From Hyphomicrobiaceae bacterium (lineage in GTDB: Bacteria > Pseudomonadota > Alphaproteobacteria > Rhizobiales > Hyphomicrobiaceae): a DNA stretch of 64,000 bases. The notes under the pieces are model-generated. The model worked only from the letters and a program-made list of their open reading frames with translations. It ran no database searches and had not been told where the DNA came from. Shown in pieces: positions 48,097-56,125 of the stretch (its first letter is position 1; each line of letters starts with the position of its first letter). Both the position numbers and the translations under genes were made by a program. The stretch is taken from positions 36,149-100,148 of the forward strand of contig JAJFHG010000021.1 of NCBI GenBank assembly GCA_021775735.1, read 5' to 3'.

Positions 48097-48237
48097 AGAC
48101 TAAAGTGCAAAGTTTTTTTTTACGTTGTTCAAGCCGATTGCCTGAGGCCTAACGGGCCGCAAATGCTCGCTTTTACAACATGATAGTGTTTGTCTTGCCC
48201 AATTTCTGCCTTGGTCTGGGTGCCAAAGGCGGCCCGG

Positions 48238-48268
48238 TTCGAAATTTTTGAAACTTAAAAAATTCGAA
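48238..48268. promoter_or_regulatory. Near-perfect palindrome upstream of the Cys-rich peptide gene
   Basis: Left arm TTCGAAATTTTT (48238-48249) and right arm AAAAAATTCGAA (48257-48268) are inverted repeats with one mismatch, separated by seven bases. It sits between the anti-sigma gene (stop 48096) and the peptide gene (start 48369), just before the GTAACA motif. It could be a regulator's operator or a weak transcript-end hairpin. Confidence 0.5.
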
Positions 48269-48271
48269 TCC

Positions 48272-48296
48272 GTAACACCGAACAGATCGCGTGTCT
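48272..48296 (+). promoter_or_regulatory. Candidate ECF promoter for the Cys-rich peptide gene
   Basis: GTAACA (48272-48277) followed after 15 bases by GTCT (48293-48296), reminiscent of ECF promoters with an AAC core at -35 and a CGTC-like -10. The spacing is plausible and it lies about 75 bases upstream of the start codon. The sigma gene's own upstream region shows no clear copy, so this is tentative. Confidence 0.35.
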
Positions 48297-48368
48297 TTTG
48301 CCCGGGATGCGGAGATCAAAAACAATAAGGTGTGTCGGGCATTTTTGATAATGAGAAAGGCTAACGCT

Positions 48369-48656
48369 ATGAAAATCACAGTCACATCTGGCACGTCGCT
48401 CGCCGCTGCAGCCGCATCTTTGATGCTTGCTGGTGCAGTAGCAGCTCCTGCTGCAATGGCTGAAGGTCAGGAAGCAAAAGGCCACTGTGTCGGCGCGAAC
48501 GCCTGTAAGGGCAAAAGTGCTTGCAAAACGGCAACCAGTGCTTGTGCAGGCCATAACGCTTGTAAGGGTAAAGGTTTCACCGTGACGAGTGCAGAAGAAT
48601 GCGCAAAAATTGAAGGTGCGACCTACGAAGCACCTGCGCCTAAAAAAGACGGCTAA
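48369..48656 (+). CDS. bufA: Secreted Cys-rich peptide, candidate bufferin-like precursor
   Basis: 95 residues. A Sec signal peptide (about 1-31: hydrophobic SLAAAAASLMLAGAVAAP, cleavage after AMA) precedes a 64-residue mature peptide with six cysteines (40, 46, 52, 59, 65, 78), Lys and Gly. The core has the recurring NACKGK motif twice (45-49 and 64-68), with single-Cys variants SACKT and SACAG between. A strong RBS AGAAAGG is eight bases before ATG 48369. Just downstream are a DUF692/MNIO enzyme and a DUF2063 protein, the pair that converts cysteines of bufferin-like precursors into copper-binding heterocycles. Hence it is a likely RiPP precursor. The Cys spacing differs from the DUF2282 (BufA1) I remember, so the subfamily is uncertain. 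Confidence 0.75.
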   Translation: MKITVTSGTSLAAAAASLMLAGAVAAPAAMAEGQEAKGHCVGANACKGKSACKTATSACAGHNACKGKGFTVTSAEECAKIEGATYEAPAPKKDG

Positions 48657-48678
48657 GTCGCTTATTCTTTAGAGTGAC

Positions 48679-48720
48679 GGCGGCCGGCGCATCGTCCCGC
48701 GTTCGGCCGCCATTTTATTT
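48679..48720 (+). terminator. GC-rich hairpin between precursor and MNIO genes
   Basis: Perfect 8-bp stem GGCGGCCG/CGGCCGCC (48679-48686 and 48704-48711) with a 17-base loop, followed by ATTTTATTT. It sits 22 bases after the precursor stop. Read-through would give high peptide with lower enzyme expression. Confidence 0.75.
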
Positions 48721-48803
48721 GTTTGATGCAAGACCCTATGCTTAAATCTCTTATCGCAAACCTTTGCTGATTTGAGATTTTCACTATCACTGTATGTTGA
48801 AAG

Positions 48804-49685
48804 ATGAATACCGCTATGACTGGAGAGAAACCTGACTATCTTGGCTTTGGTCTCGGTCTTCGGCCGCAGCACTACAGCGATATTCTCGAGGGCTCACCGA
48901 ACGTTGATTGGTTTGAGGCGATCTCTGAGAACTATATGATTCCGGGCGGCAAGCCGCTCAAGATGCTCGATCAAATTCGTGATCGCTATCCAATTGTTTT
49001 GCATGGCGTGTCTTTGTCGATTGCCTCGACCGCACCGTTTGATAAAGACTATCTTGCAAATCTGAAATCATTGGCGGAACGCACCGAGCCTGAGTTTGTC
49101 TCAGATCATTTGTGCTGGACCGGTGTGCACGGCGTTAACTTGCATGATCTTTTGCCAGTGCCCTACACAGAAGAAGCGCTTGAGCACGTGGTCTCACGCG
49201 TCAACCACGTGCAGGAATATATTGGACGCCCAATCGCGTTGGAAAATGTCTCCAGCTATGTGCAGTTCGAGCAATCGCAAATGCCTGAATGGGAATTCAT
49301 TTCCGAGATGACCAAGCGCACCGGTTGTTGGTTGGTGTTTGACGTCAACAACGTATTTGTGAGTGCGTTCAATCATGGCTTTGATGCGCAATCCTACATT
49401 GATGCTATTCCAGCAGACCGCGTCGTGCAGTTTCATCTCGCAGGTCACGAAGACCAGATGACCCATATCATTGATACGCATGATGCGATGGTGTGTGATG
49501 AGGTCTGGGATTTGTACCGGGCATCAGTGCGCCGTTTTGGTAAGGTTTCAACCATTATTGAGCGCGACGACAACATTCCTCCGTTGAAGGAAATGGTGCA
49601 GGAGCTGACAATAGCGCGCGATATTGCCAATGAAATCTTCAGTGAAGAAAACCTGGCCAAAGGTTCGCAGCGCGCGAGGGTCTAA
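48804..49685 (+). CDS. bufB: DUF692/MNIO-family enzyme (BufB-like)
   Basis: 293 residues, multinuclear non-haem iron-dependent oxidase superfamily (DUF692), TIM-barrel like xylose isomerase. Likely iron ligands and conserved blocks are FGLGLRPQHY, VLHGVSLS (His67), SDHLCW (His102), ALENVSSY (Glu147), FDVNNVF (Asp180), QFHLAGH (His211, His215) and IIERDDNIP (Glu253). Family members modify Cys or Asn of ribosomal peptides, as MbnB in methanobactin, TglH, and BufB in bufferins. The substrate is presumably the Cys-rich peptide encoded upstream. The downstream gene starts six bases after the stop. Confidence 0.92.
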   Translation: MNTAMTGEKPDYLGFGLGLRPQHYSDILEGSPNVDWFEAISENYMIPGGKPLKMLDQIRDRYPIVLHGVSLSIASTAPFDKDYLANLKSLAERTEPEFVSDHLCWTGVHGVNLHDLLPVPYTEEALEHVVSRVNHVQEYIGRPIALENVSSYVQFEQSQMPEWEFISEMTKRTGCWLVFDVNNVFVSAFNHGFDAQSYIDAIPADRVVQFHLAGHEDQMTHIIDTHDAMVCDEVWDLYRASVRRFGKVSTIIERDDNIPPLKEMVQELTIARDIANEIFSEENLAKGSQRARV

Positions 49686-49691
49686 AGCGTT

Positions 49692-50567
49692 ATGATAGAC
49701 GTTTCATTAAATGAGCCGGGTGCCACACGCTCTGTCCCGCGATCTTCCAAGAGCGAAGTGCAGTCTGCACCATCGCTCACGTTGGCAGAGCTCCAGGACT
49801 TGTTTCAGCGTGCTGTGATGGATGGCGATGGCGCAATTCTTCAGTCCATACCCGGTAATGGTCGCACGACATCAGATGTGCTTTTAGGCGTCTATCAGTA
49901 TGCCTATAGGGGCAGACTGGCTGACATTCTCGGCATTGATCACCCATTGTTGAAGCGACATATGGGCAATGATGTTTTTGATGAGATGGCCCATGCCTAT
50001 ATCACAGCATACCCCTCAAACACGCCAAACGTGCGGTGGTTTGCGCGTCACTTGCCCACGTTTCTTAAGACGACCGCGCCCTATGACGCGCATGCGGACC
50101 TTTCAGAATTAGCAGAGCTTGAGCAAGCGCTCGCCAATGCGTTCGACGCAGCGGACGAACCGGTTTTGTCGCTGGTAGATCTGCAAGCTGTGCCGCCAGA
50201 TCAATGGGCAGCACTCATCTTTCAACGTCATGCCTCCGCCGCGCGCATGACAAGTCGCTGCAATATCTATGAGTGCTGGCAGGCATTACAGGATGAGGAA
50301 GAGCCAGCAACGATTAACGAGCCTGTCGTAAACCAGGAGTTGATTGTCTGGCGAAAAGACGAGATGTCGCGCGTGCGTATCATGACAACAGAAGAAGCAA
50401 TGGCGTGGGATGAAGTCATGCGCGGTGCGACCTTCGGCAGCTTATGTGAAATGCTGGCTGTCTACGATGCGCCCGACACCGCTCCGATGCGCGCCGCGCA
50501 ATTCTTACAGACATGGATTTCTGCTGAATTGCTCACAACCGCAAGCAACAAAGCCCGCTCGAGCTGA
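49692..50567 (+). CDS. bufC: DUF2063 partner of the MNIO enzyme (BufC-like)
   Basis: 291 residues, DUF2063 family, often labelled putative DNA-binding domain. LAELQDLFQRAVMDG, then QYAYRGRLADILGIDHPLLK and YITAYPSNTPNVRWFARHLP are typical, followed by a C-terminal domain with ELIVWRKDEMSRVRIM. In bufferin and related operons this protein is needed with BufB, probably delivering the precursor to the oxidase; the DNA-binding label is not supported. No DoxX-type gene (BufD) follows. Confidence 0.9.
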   Translation: MIDVSLNEPGATRSVPRSSKSEVQSAPSLTLAELQDLFQRAVMDGDGAILQSIPGNGRTTSDVLLGVYQYAYRGRLADILGIDHPLLKRHMGNDVFDEMAHAYITAYPSNTPNVRWFARHLPTFLKTTAPYDAHADLSELAELEQALANAFDAADEPVLSLVDLQAVPPDQWAALIFQRHASAARMTSRCNIYECWQALQDEEEPATINEPVVNQELIVWRKDEMSRVRIMTTEEAMAWDEVMRGATFGSLCEMLAVYDAPDTAPMRAAQFLQTWISAELLTTASNKARSS

Positions 50568-50632
50568 TACGTTCTTGGTACTCTTCGGTTGTCTGTTAGC
50601 CCGGCCGTAGGACGGGGGTCATTCAAAATCCA

Positions 50633-51019
50633 CTAAGTTTCAGTTTTTGACGCAACGTCGTCGACAGGCGATGGTCTTGAAAGAATAAACGCAGCGGCAC
50701 AGCTGAGAACCACCGCCTGGATGATCAAGATCATCCGGCTTGCGCCAAGAATAAAGCTGAGTGCAAATGTTAGGACCATCACAATAACCGAGATGATCTT
50801 TGTCCTGCGGCTGACAGCCCGCTCGGTGTGCCAGTGATGGATCAGTGGGCCAAAACGCGGATGCTCTGTCAGCCAAGTGTGCAGCCGTGGTGACGACCGC
50901 GCAAAAGCGTATGTTGCGACAAGCAGGAAGGGTGTCGTTGGCAGCAGCGGGAGCGCAGCGCCCAGGAGGCCACATCCCAGCGTCAAACATCCCACGATAA
51001 ACCAAAAGGCTCGGTTCAT
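50633..51019 (-). CDS. DUF454 (YbaN-like) small membrane protein
   Basis: 128 residues with about three hydrophobic segments (GCLTLGCGLLGAALPLLP, a helix near 70-90, and IQAVVLSCAAAFIL). The core PLLPTTPFLLVATYAFARSS with HPRFGPLIHHWH is the DUF454 signature. Function not established. Convergent with bufC across a 65-base gap. Confidence 0.85.
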   Translation of the reverse strand: MNRAFWFIVGCLTLGCGLLGAALPLLPTTPFLLVATYAFARSSPRLHTWLTEHPRFGPLIHHWHTERAVSRRTKIISVIVMVLTFALSFILGASRMILIIQAVVLSCAAAFILSRPSPVDDVASKTET

Positions 51020-51278
51020 TGGCCGTCTTTTCGTTTCACTGGCGTCATAGACTACTCTGGACCCTGGTTTGCGCCGACAAGGCTTTTATGCATCTAAAGC
51101 GCACACAAAACCAGGGCGACAGCTGCATAATTAAGACGTCGCCGGGCTCGTTTACCCACCTCCGAGAGCTGGAATATGCCGCACCTCCAATTTTTTTGAA
51201 TTCACTTTGAGCTGAGTTGGCGTATATACAAAAAAATTGAACGCGCATCCCATCGTCTGGCAGAAGGTTTTTTACGAC

Positions 51279-51782
51279 ATGTACACAAGCATCATGAAAC
51301 ACGTCTTTATTGCAGCGATGTTCTCAGTGTTGGCATCTCACCTCACAGCGACTTTGGGTCATGCGCACGATTATACGGTGCGCGACCTGAAGATAGACCA
51401 TCCATGGGCGCGACCGACGCCGGGAGGGGCCAAGGTTGCAGCGGTCTATCTAAAACTCATCAATAAAAGCAACGAGGCAGATACCTTGGTCTCAGCCAGC
51501 TCAACGCTCGGCACTAAAATTGAAATTCATGAAACGACGCTTGTTGATGGTATAGCCAAGATGCGACGCCGTGACAGCGGGCTTCCTGTTGCTGCCAAGA
51601 GCACGGTATCATTAGAACCAGCGGGCCTTCATCTGATGCTGTTGGGGCTTGCGCGACCGCTGAAAGTTGGTGATCGGATACCGCTCACTTTGACATTTCA
51701 AAGTCGTGGGGCGGTAGAGGTGAAAGTAAACGTCGAGAAGGCACCTGCTGCCGCCAAAGAGCCAGAACACCATCATCACTAG
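51279..51782 (+). CDS. PCu(A)C copper chaperone
   Basis: 167 residues. A signal peptide (about 1-32, ending ATLGHAH) is followed by a cupredoxin-like domain: HPWARPTPGGAKVAAVYLKL, IEIHETTLVDGIAKMRRRD (H...M of the copper site) and GLHLMLLGLARPLKVG (HxM). These give the H-x-M-x-H-x-M-type Cu(I) site. A C-terminal His tail (EPEHHHH) is an additional metal-binding feature. It delivers Cu to CuA of cytochrome oxidase or stores periplasmic copper. Its closeness to the bufferin-like cluster supports copper handling. ATG 51279 has AGAAGG upstream. Confidence 0.92.
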   Translation: MYTSIMKHVFIAAMFSVLASHLTATLGHAHDYTVRDLKIDHPWARPTPGGAKVAAVYLKLINKSNEADTLVSASSTLGTKIEIHETTLVDGIAKMRRRDSGLPVAAKSTVSLEPAGLHLMLLGLARPLKVGDRIPLTLTFQSRGAVEVKVNVEKAPAAAKEPEHHHH

Positions 51783-51903
51783 CCTCTTGATTGGACGGTA
51801 TTGATACCAGCACATGGTTCCAATGCCGTGAGAGGCATGTGCATTCGTGTTCTTAACTGAGGTGTGACATACGGTAACGCCAAATCAAGACGCTGGACGG
51901 ACC

Positions 51904-52275
51904 TCATTTATCTGCATTTTTATCAGTATCTGTGCCCTCGTCCGACATAACATCACGCGTTGGTACTGTTGGGCGACGGCCAAAGCAAATTAGGTCATGC
52001 TGTCGACATTGGCGCGAGTGTATAAACTGAACGCCTACGCCGTAATCCCCAGAATGACGGACTTCGCAGTCATACTCACGGTCATTTGCCTCGATAAAAA
52101 GTTGAAAGCGTGCTGGAAAGCGAACGGCTACCTGAAACTCTAGCCGAGCCCCGCCTTCTGAAAGATCTCTGACAACACAATTTAGCGGGATACGTCCCGG
52201 TAAAACGGCGATGGCGCTCCAAAACCCCTTTTGACGCGTGTGGCGTCGTTTGTCTTTTGGTGCCTGAAGATCCAT
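51904..52275 (-). CDS. Small PilZ-domain protein
   Basis: 123 residues, one PilZ domain: KDKRRHTRQKG (RxxxR arm; R-R-H-T-R) and VVRDLSEGGARLEF (D-x-S-x-x-G), both c-di-GMP contact motifs intact. Single-domain PilZ proteins act as c-di-GMP adaptors. An Asp/Thr-rich tail follows. Neighbours (PCuAC on the plus strand, ppk2 on the minus strand) give no clue to the target. A regular promoter was not identified. Confidence 0.85.
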   Translation of the reverse strand: MDLQAPKDKRRHTRQKGFWSAIAVLPGRIPLNCVVRDLSEGGARLEFQVAVRFPARFQLFIEANDREYDCEVRHSGDYGVGVQFIHSRQCRQHDLICFGRRPTVPTRDVMSDEGTDTDKNADK

Positions 52276-52555
52276 AGGAACCGTGCGCGCTATTGATGTG
52301 AGGAAAGTAAATTCTACCGGTTATCCTACAGGCGGTACTGTCAATATTTTCGTAACGCATGACAACGTTTGGAACGAAAAGTACTAATGTCTATTTACTC
52401 AGTCCGTATGCAGTAAAAGATTTCCAATACCTATCCGTCGGCCTCAAGGCCAAACGTTAGACAATCGCACAAATAGAGATCACCGCCCGTGACATGCGCG
52501 CCGTTTGGGCTAAGCATTTTTGATGTTGAAGGGATCTGTAGGCGATCACGAAGCG

Positions 52556-53605
52556 TTACGAGCTTCGTCTTTGATCCGGATGCAGGCTTTTTCCCAGAAT
52601 ATGATCACTGGCCCCGATGACGTCTGTACTAGAGCCGACGATTAATGGATCAGGATGGCCAACAACATGCACGTCCTTCTTAGGATACGGCAGGCAGGAT
52701 AAAAAGTGCTTCATGCAGCTTAAACGTGCACGTTTTTTGTCGTTCGATTTTATGATCGTCCATGGCGCGTCAGCCGTGTCGGTATAAAAGAATGTAGCTT
52801 CTTTTGCTTCGGTATAGTCATCCCATTTATCAAGAGACTGACGATCGATGGGCGATAGCTTCCATTTTTTTAGAGGCTCTTTTTCCCGCGACAGAAATCG
52901 TCTCATTTGTTCTTCTTGGGTGACGGAAAACCAATACTTGAACAAGATGATACCACTGCGGACCATCATCCTTTCGAGCTCTGGAGTTTCACGCATGAAT
53001 TCAAGATAGTCGTTTGCAGAACAAAACCCCATCACCCTCTCAACGCCAGCACGATTGTACCAGGAGCGATCAAACAACACGATTTCACCACCATGGGGAA
53101 GGTGTTGAATGTAACGCTGAAAGAACCACTGTGTTTGTTCACGACGGGTGGGCTTATCAAGCGCAACAACGCGAGCGCCGCGTGGATTGAGGTGCTCGGT
53201 GAATCGCTTGATTGTGCCACCCTTGCCAGCTGCATCTCTGCCTTCAAAAAGAAGTACAATCTTTTGCTCGGTATCTTTCACCCAATCTTGAACTTTGAGT
53301 AATTCAGTCTGCAGCTCTGCTTTGTGCTTTTCGTAAGACTTCCTACTTATTTTTCTTTTGTAAGGGAACTCACCGGTTTCGAAAATTCGGCGGATCGCAT
53401 CACGGTCGTGTCGATCAACTGCCAGTTTATGAGATGGATTTTCAGCTAACCCGCCGTCACCCTGGCTCTTTCTCGAGCTATTGCTGGCCTCATCGCCCGC
53501 TTTGACTCCGCTGGCTGCAGAAGTAGATGAGCTATTGTTATCAAGCGTTGGGACATCAGAAGACGTGCCAGGTTTTCTCTTTTCACGATTCGTTTCGTTG
53601 CTCAT
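52556..53605 (-). CDS. ppk2: Polyphosphate kinase 2
   Basis: 349 residues, PPK2 family. Walker A is LLFEGRDAAGKGG; the lid and arginine regions are ALDKPTRREQTQWFFQRYIQ and VLFDRSWYNRAGVERVMGF. PPK2 enzymes use polyphosphate to phosphorylate GDP or ADP. The N-terminal about 60 residues are Ser/Lys/Asp-rich and disordered. ATG 53605 starts MSNETNREKR; upstream in-frame codons are not supported. Polyphosphate is linked to metal and stress resistance, which suits this neighbourhood (inference). Confidence 0.93.
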   Translation of the reverse strand: MSNETNREKRKPGTSSDVPTLDNNSSSTSAASGVKAGDEASNSSRKSQGDGGLAENPSHKLAVDRHDRDAIRRIFETGEFPYKRKISRKSYEKHKAELQTELLKVQDWVKDTEQKIVLLFEGRDAAGKGGTIKRFTEHLNPRGARVVALDKPTRREQTQWFFQRYIQHLPHGGEIVLFDRSWYNRAGVERVMGFCSANDYLEFMRETPELERMMVRSGIILFKYWFSVTQEEQMRRFLSREKEPLKKWKLSPIDRQSLDKWDDYTEAKEATFFYTDTADAPWTIIKSNDKKRARLSCMKHFLSCLPYPKKDVHVVGHPDPLIVGSSTDVIGASDHILGKSLHPDQRRSS

Positions 53606-53732
53606 GACGGTTCTCAAAGTTAGGGTGTTGGTAGAGAAAAGTGCGTGGATATTATACGCAAAGGCAATGATCCAGATCAAGATCAACGTGCGTCCTAAAG
53701 TACCATAAATAACTGCATATTTTACGCTCAGC

Positions 53733-54104
53733 CTATCTGGTGCGTAAGCTCGTGATGTAGGCGATCAAATCATCTGTATCTTGTGGCGGGATAATGAGAT
53801 CCGGCATGGTTGGATGCGAGGTTTGAAGCCAGACTGCGATTGCTGTTCCCGTCATCCCGGGCGTGTTTGCAATATCTTGGAACGTGGGTGCGTCAGGATT
53901 TGTTGAGTAGGGGCCGTTGTTTTCGACCAAATGACATTCAGAACAGACTTCCCGTGCATAGTCCAATCCGCGTGATGCGTCTCCAACTTCAACCGCATGC
54001 GCAGGGTGCGGCACCAGCACGGGATAAAAGCAGAAAATGCTGAAAAGTGCGGACAAAAAGAATTTGCCTGTGCGCGACGTATGTTTTGTTGCCTTTTTTG
54101 GCAC
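53733..54104 (-). CDS. Periplasmic monohaem cytochrome c
   Basis: 123 residues. A signal peptide (about 1-37, ending AHA) is followed by a single haem site CSECH (residues about 53-57) and a Met ligand candidate in HPTMPDLIIP. The start is GTG 54104 with AGGGAG eight bases upstream. It resembles small class I cytochromes c; the electron partners are unknown. Divergent from two more monohaem cytochromes. Confidence 0.88.
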   Translation of the reverse strand: MPKKATKHTSRTGKFFLSALFSIFCFYPVLVPHPAHAVEVGDASRGLDYAREVCSECHLVENNGPYSTNPDAPTFQDIANTPGMTGTAIAVWLQTSHPTMPDLIIPPQDTDDLIAYITSLRTR

Positions 54105-54276
54105 GTTTTGATCTCCCTAAAAAGCAGAACTATGATGTCATTTTCACGCGACGTATTTCGTTGCGTTATGCATGCGACGCTGCGCGCTTTTTGCCTTGAT
54201 CTTGATCAATTTTCAGTATGTTTATTTTTGATACCCTGTCGTTGGGGCTACATGCGCTCAAAGCAGGGTCTGAATT

Positions 54277-54651
54277 ATGAAAAAGTTTGATTGGCTGCGG
54301 ATGTTGTTTGTCTTTGCGGCAATTAGCGTTGTCCACGCCGGTCATGCGGTTTCGGCAACAGAGTCTGAACAGCAGAAAGGAGTGGTAATCTCGAATGGCA
54401 AAGCTCTTGTGACTGAGAATTGTGTGAGCTGTCATGCGATAACGGCGGATGATCACAGTCAACATGATGAGGCACCTCCGTTTCGAGAGATAGCAAGCCG
54501 CTATTCTGTTTGGTTGTTGGCTGAATCTTTAGCGGAAGGCATTGTTAGCGGACATCCGGATATGCCGGAGTTCGTTTTTGAGCCTGACCAGATACATGCA
54601 ATCCTGTCGTATATGGACATGCTAAAAGATGATAAATCGTCAACGCCTTAA
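54277..54651 (+). CDS. Periplasmic monohaem cytochrome c
   Basis: 124 residues. Signal peptide about 1-27 (LRMLFVFAAISVVHAGHA), haem site CVSCH at about 49-53, distal Met candidate in GHPDMPEFVF. Its spacing CxxCH-...-HPxMP repeats in the two neighbour cytochromes, so the three look like diverged paralogues. The role is unknown, perhaps shuttling electrons to a terminal oxidase or a periplasmic oxidoreductase. Confidence 0.88.
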   Translation: MKKFDWLRMLFVFAAISVVHAGHAVSATESEQQKGVVISNGKALVTENCVSCHAITADDHSQHDEAPPFREIASRYSVWLLAESLAEGIVSGHPDMPEFVFEPDQIHAILSYMDMLKDDKSSTP

Positions 54652-54699
54652 TGCCTCTATTGGTGACGTATGCAAGATCTTGTAGGAGACGTTCTGACA

Positions 54700-55122
54700 A
54701 TGAAGAAGATACATACGTCATTGTTAGCTGGTATGCTTGCCAGCGTTTTTATTTTTATTGCTTTTGGCACCGCGTCCGCAAAGGACGAAGCTCAGGTGGT
54801 TCCAGATGCGCTGCGCGGCAAAGCTCTGTCTGAGCGTTTGTGCGTCAATTGTCATGTTATTTCTGAAGACATCAAAGGGACAGTTCCCGAAGGTGTGCCC
54901 CCGTTTAAGGTCATTGCGAACAAGCCTGGTCAAAGTGCAGAGCATATTCGCAATATCCTGTTGCAACCACATGCACCAATGCCAAACATGAATCTATCAA
55001 GGCTGGAAATATTTGATATTATCGCTTATTTGGATGAGCTTCGCTTGGAAGGCTCAGGGCCGTCATTGCTCCCAGATAAGCAACAAAAAGATATGCTTCC
55101 TGAAATTCCAGAACCGAGTTGA
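54700..55122 (+). CDS. Periplasmic monohaem cytochrome c
   Basis: 140 residues from ATG 54700. Signal peptide LLAGMLASVFIFIAFGTASA, haem site CVNCH (about 49-53), Met ligand candidate in HAPMPNMNLS, and a C-terminal Gln/Lys/Pro extension. It starts 48 bases after the preceding cytochrome stop, so cotranscription is likely. Confidence 0.88.
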   Translation: MKKIHTSLLAGMLASVFIFIAFGTASAKDEAQVVPDALRGKALSERLCVNCHVISEDIKGTVPEGVPPFKVIANKPGQSAEHIRNILLQPHAPMPNMNLSRLEIFDIIAYLDELRLEGSGPSLLPDKQQKDMLPEIPEPS

Positions 55123-55221
55123 CGTCAAGACGAAATCTTCTGCAATTTGATTTGCATATTTTTATAAGCGCTGCCACTTTTGAACCATCTAAGCTTTTTT
55201 GGTTTGGTGGGAGTAAGGTCC

Positions 55222-55626
55222 ATGACTCTTGAGCAAGCGCTTGCCATGCAACCACAATGGGTGCAGTGGTGGACAACGTGGATGGGGATTGTCATCATTG
55301 TCACCATGGTTGCTTTGTTGTTTTCAAAAGCAACACGGGGTGATGCAGCTATCATATTTGCAACAAACGTCTTAGTCTTTATTGCTATGAATTGGCTCTA
55401 TAACCAATTAGGAATGGTGCGTCTTCTTGGCATTGCGCATGTGCTGTTTTGGACGCCGCTTGCTTTATACATCTGGAAACGCCTCAAGAACCCTGACATT
55501 GGGTCACCGTTCCGCCAGGTCATTTGGGTTTTTCTGGCAACAATCATTGTCTCATTGGTATTTGATTATGCAGACGTCGCTCGATATGTACTTGGCGAGC
55601 GGGAGACTATGATACCTGCGTCTTAA
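55222..55626 (+). CDS. Four-helix membrane protein of unknown function
   Basis: 134 residues with about four hydrophobic segments (WMGIVIIVTMVALLF; IIFATNVLVFIAMNWLY; LGIAHVLFWTPLALYIW; VIWVFLATIIVSLVF). GGAG eight bases before ATG 55222 supports this start. I do not recognise a family. Its position after three periplasmic cytochromes makes a membrane electron-transfer or assembly role possible but unproven. Confidence 0.75.
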   Translation: MTLEQALAMQPQWVQWWTTWMGIVIIVTMVALLFSKATRGDAAIIFATNVLVFIAMNWLYNQLGMVRLLGIAHVLFWTPLALYIWKRLKNPDIGSPFRQVIWVFLATIIVSLVFDYADVARYVLGERETMIPAS

Positions 55627-55750
55627 AAAACTCCACTGATTAGTTCACAAGTGAGACGTTGACAGTATGTCTCTGTTGTCGGCTTCTGCCATTCACAATA
55701 AAGACCAAGACTGTGTCGTTCAGCAAAGAGACATGATGAGAGGGTATAAA

Positions 55751-56125
55751 ATGACCGAAACATCAATCAGCTCTGGTGATCAAGAGCTGATCACGCAGAC
55801 CGTTCAATATTATATTGATGGAGCTAAGTCTGGCAAAGGTGCAGACATGAAACCAGCGTTTCATTCTGATGCGACGATCTTTGGCTATATTGGTGAAGAT
55901 TTGTTCGCAGGACCGATACAAAAATTATTTGACTGGAACGATGAGAATGGGCCTGCAAAGGATCTTGAAGCAGAGATAGCCCGGATAGATGTTGCTGGTA
56001 CGGTGGCAACTGTACGACTGGAACTCGACAATTGGACCGGTCACAAATTCACAGATCTATTTACGCTGCTCAAGACCGATGGAACGTGGAAGATTATGAA
56101 CAAGGTGTTTCATCTGCATGGCTAG
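55751..56125 (+). CDS. NTF2-like/SnoaL-like domain protein
   Basis: 124 residues, NTF2-like fold, putative lumazine-binding or DUF4440 type: VQYYIDGAKSGKGADMKPAF, FHSDATIFGYIGEDLFAG, and VRLELDNWTGHKFTDLFTLL with GTWKIMNKVFHLH. No signal peptide, so cytosolic. Enzymatic activity cannot be inferred. Confidence 0.82.
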   Translation: MTETSISSGDQELITQTVQYYIDGAKSGKGADMKPAFHSDATIFGYIGEDLFAGPIQKLFDWNDENGPAKDLEAEIARIDVAGTVATVRLELDNWTGHKFTDLFTLLKTDGTWKIMNKVFHLHG

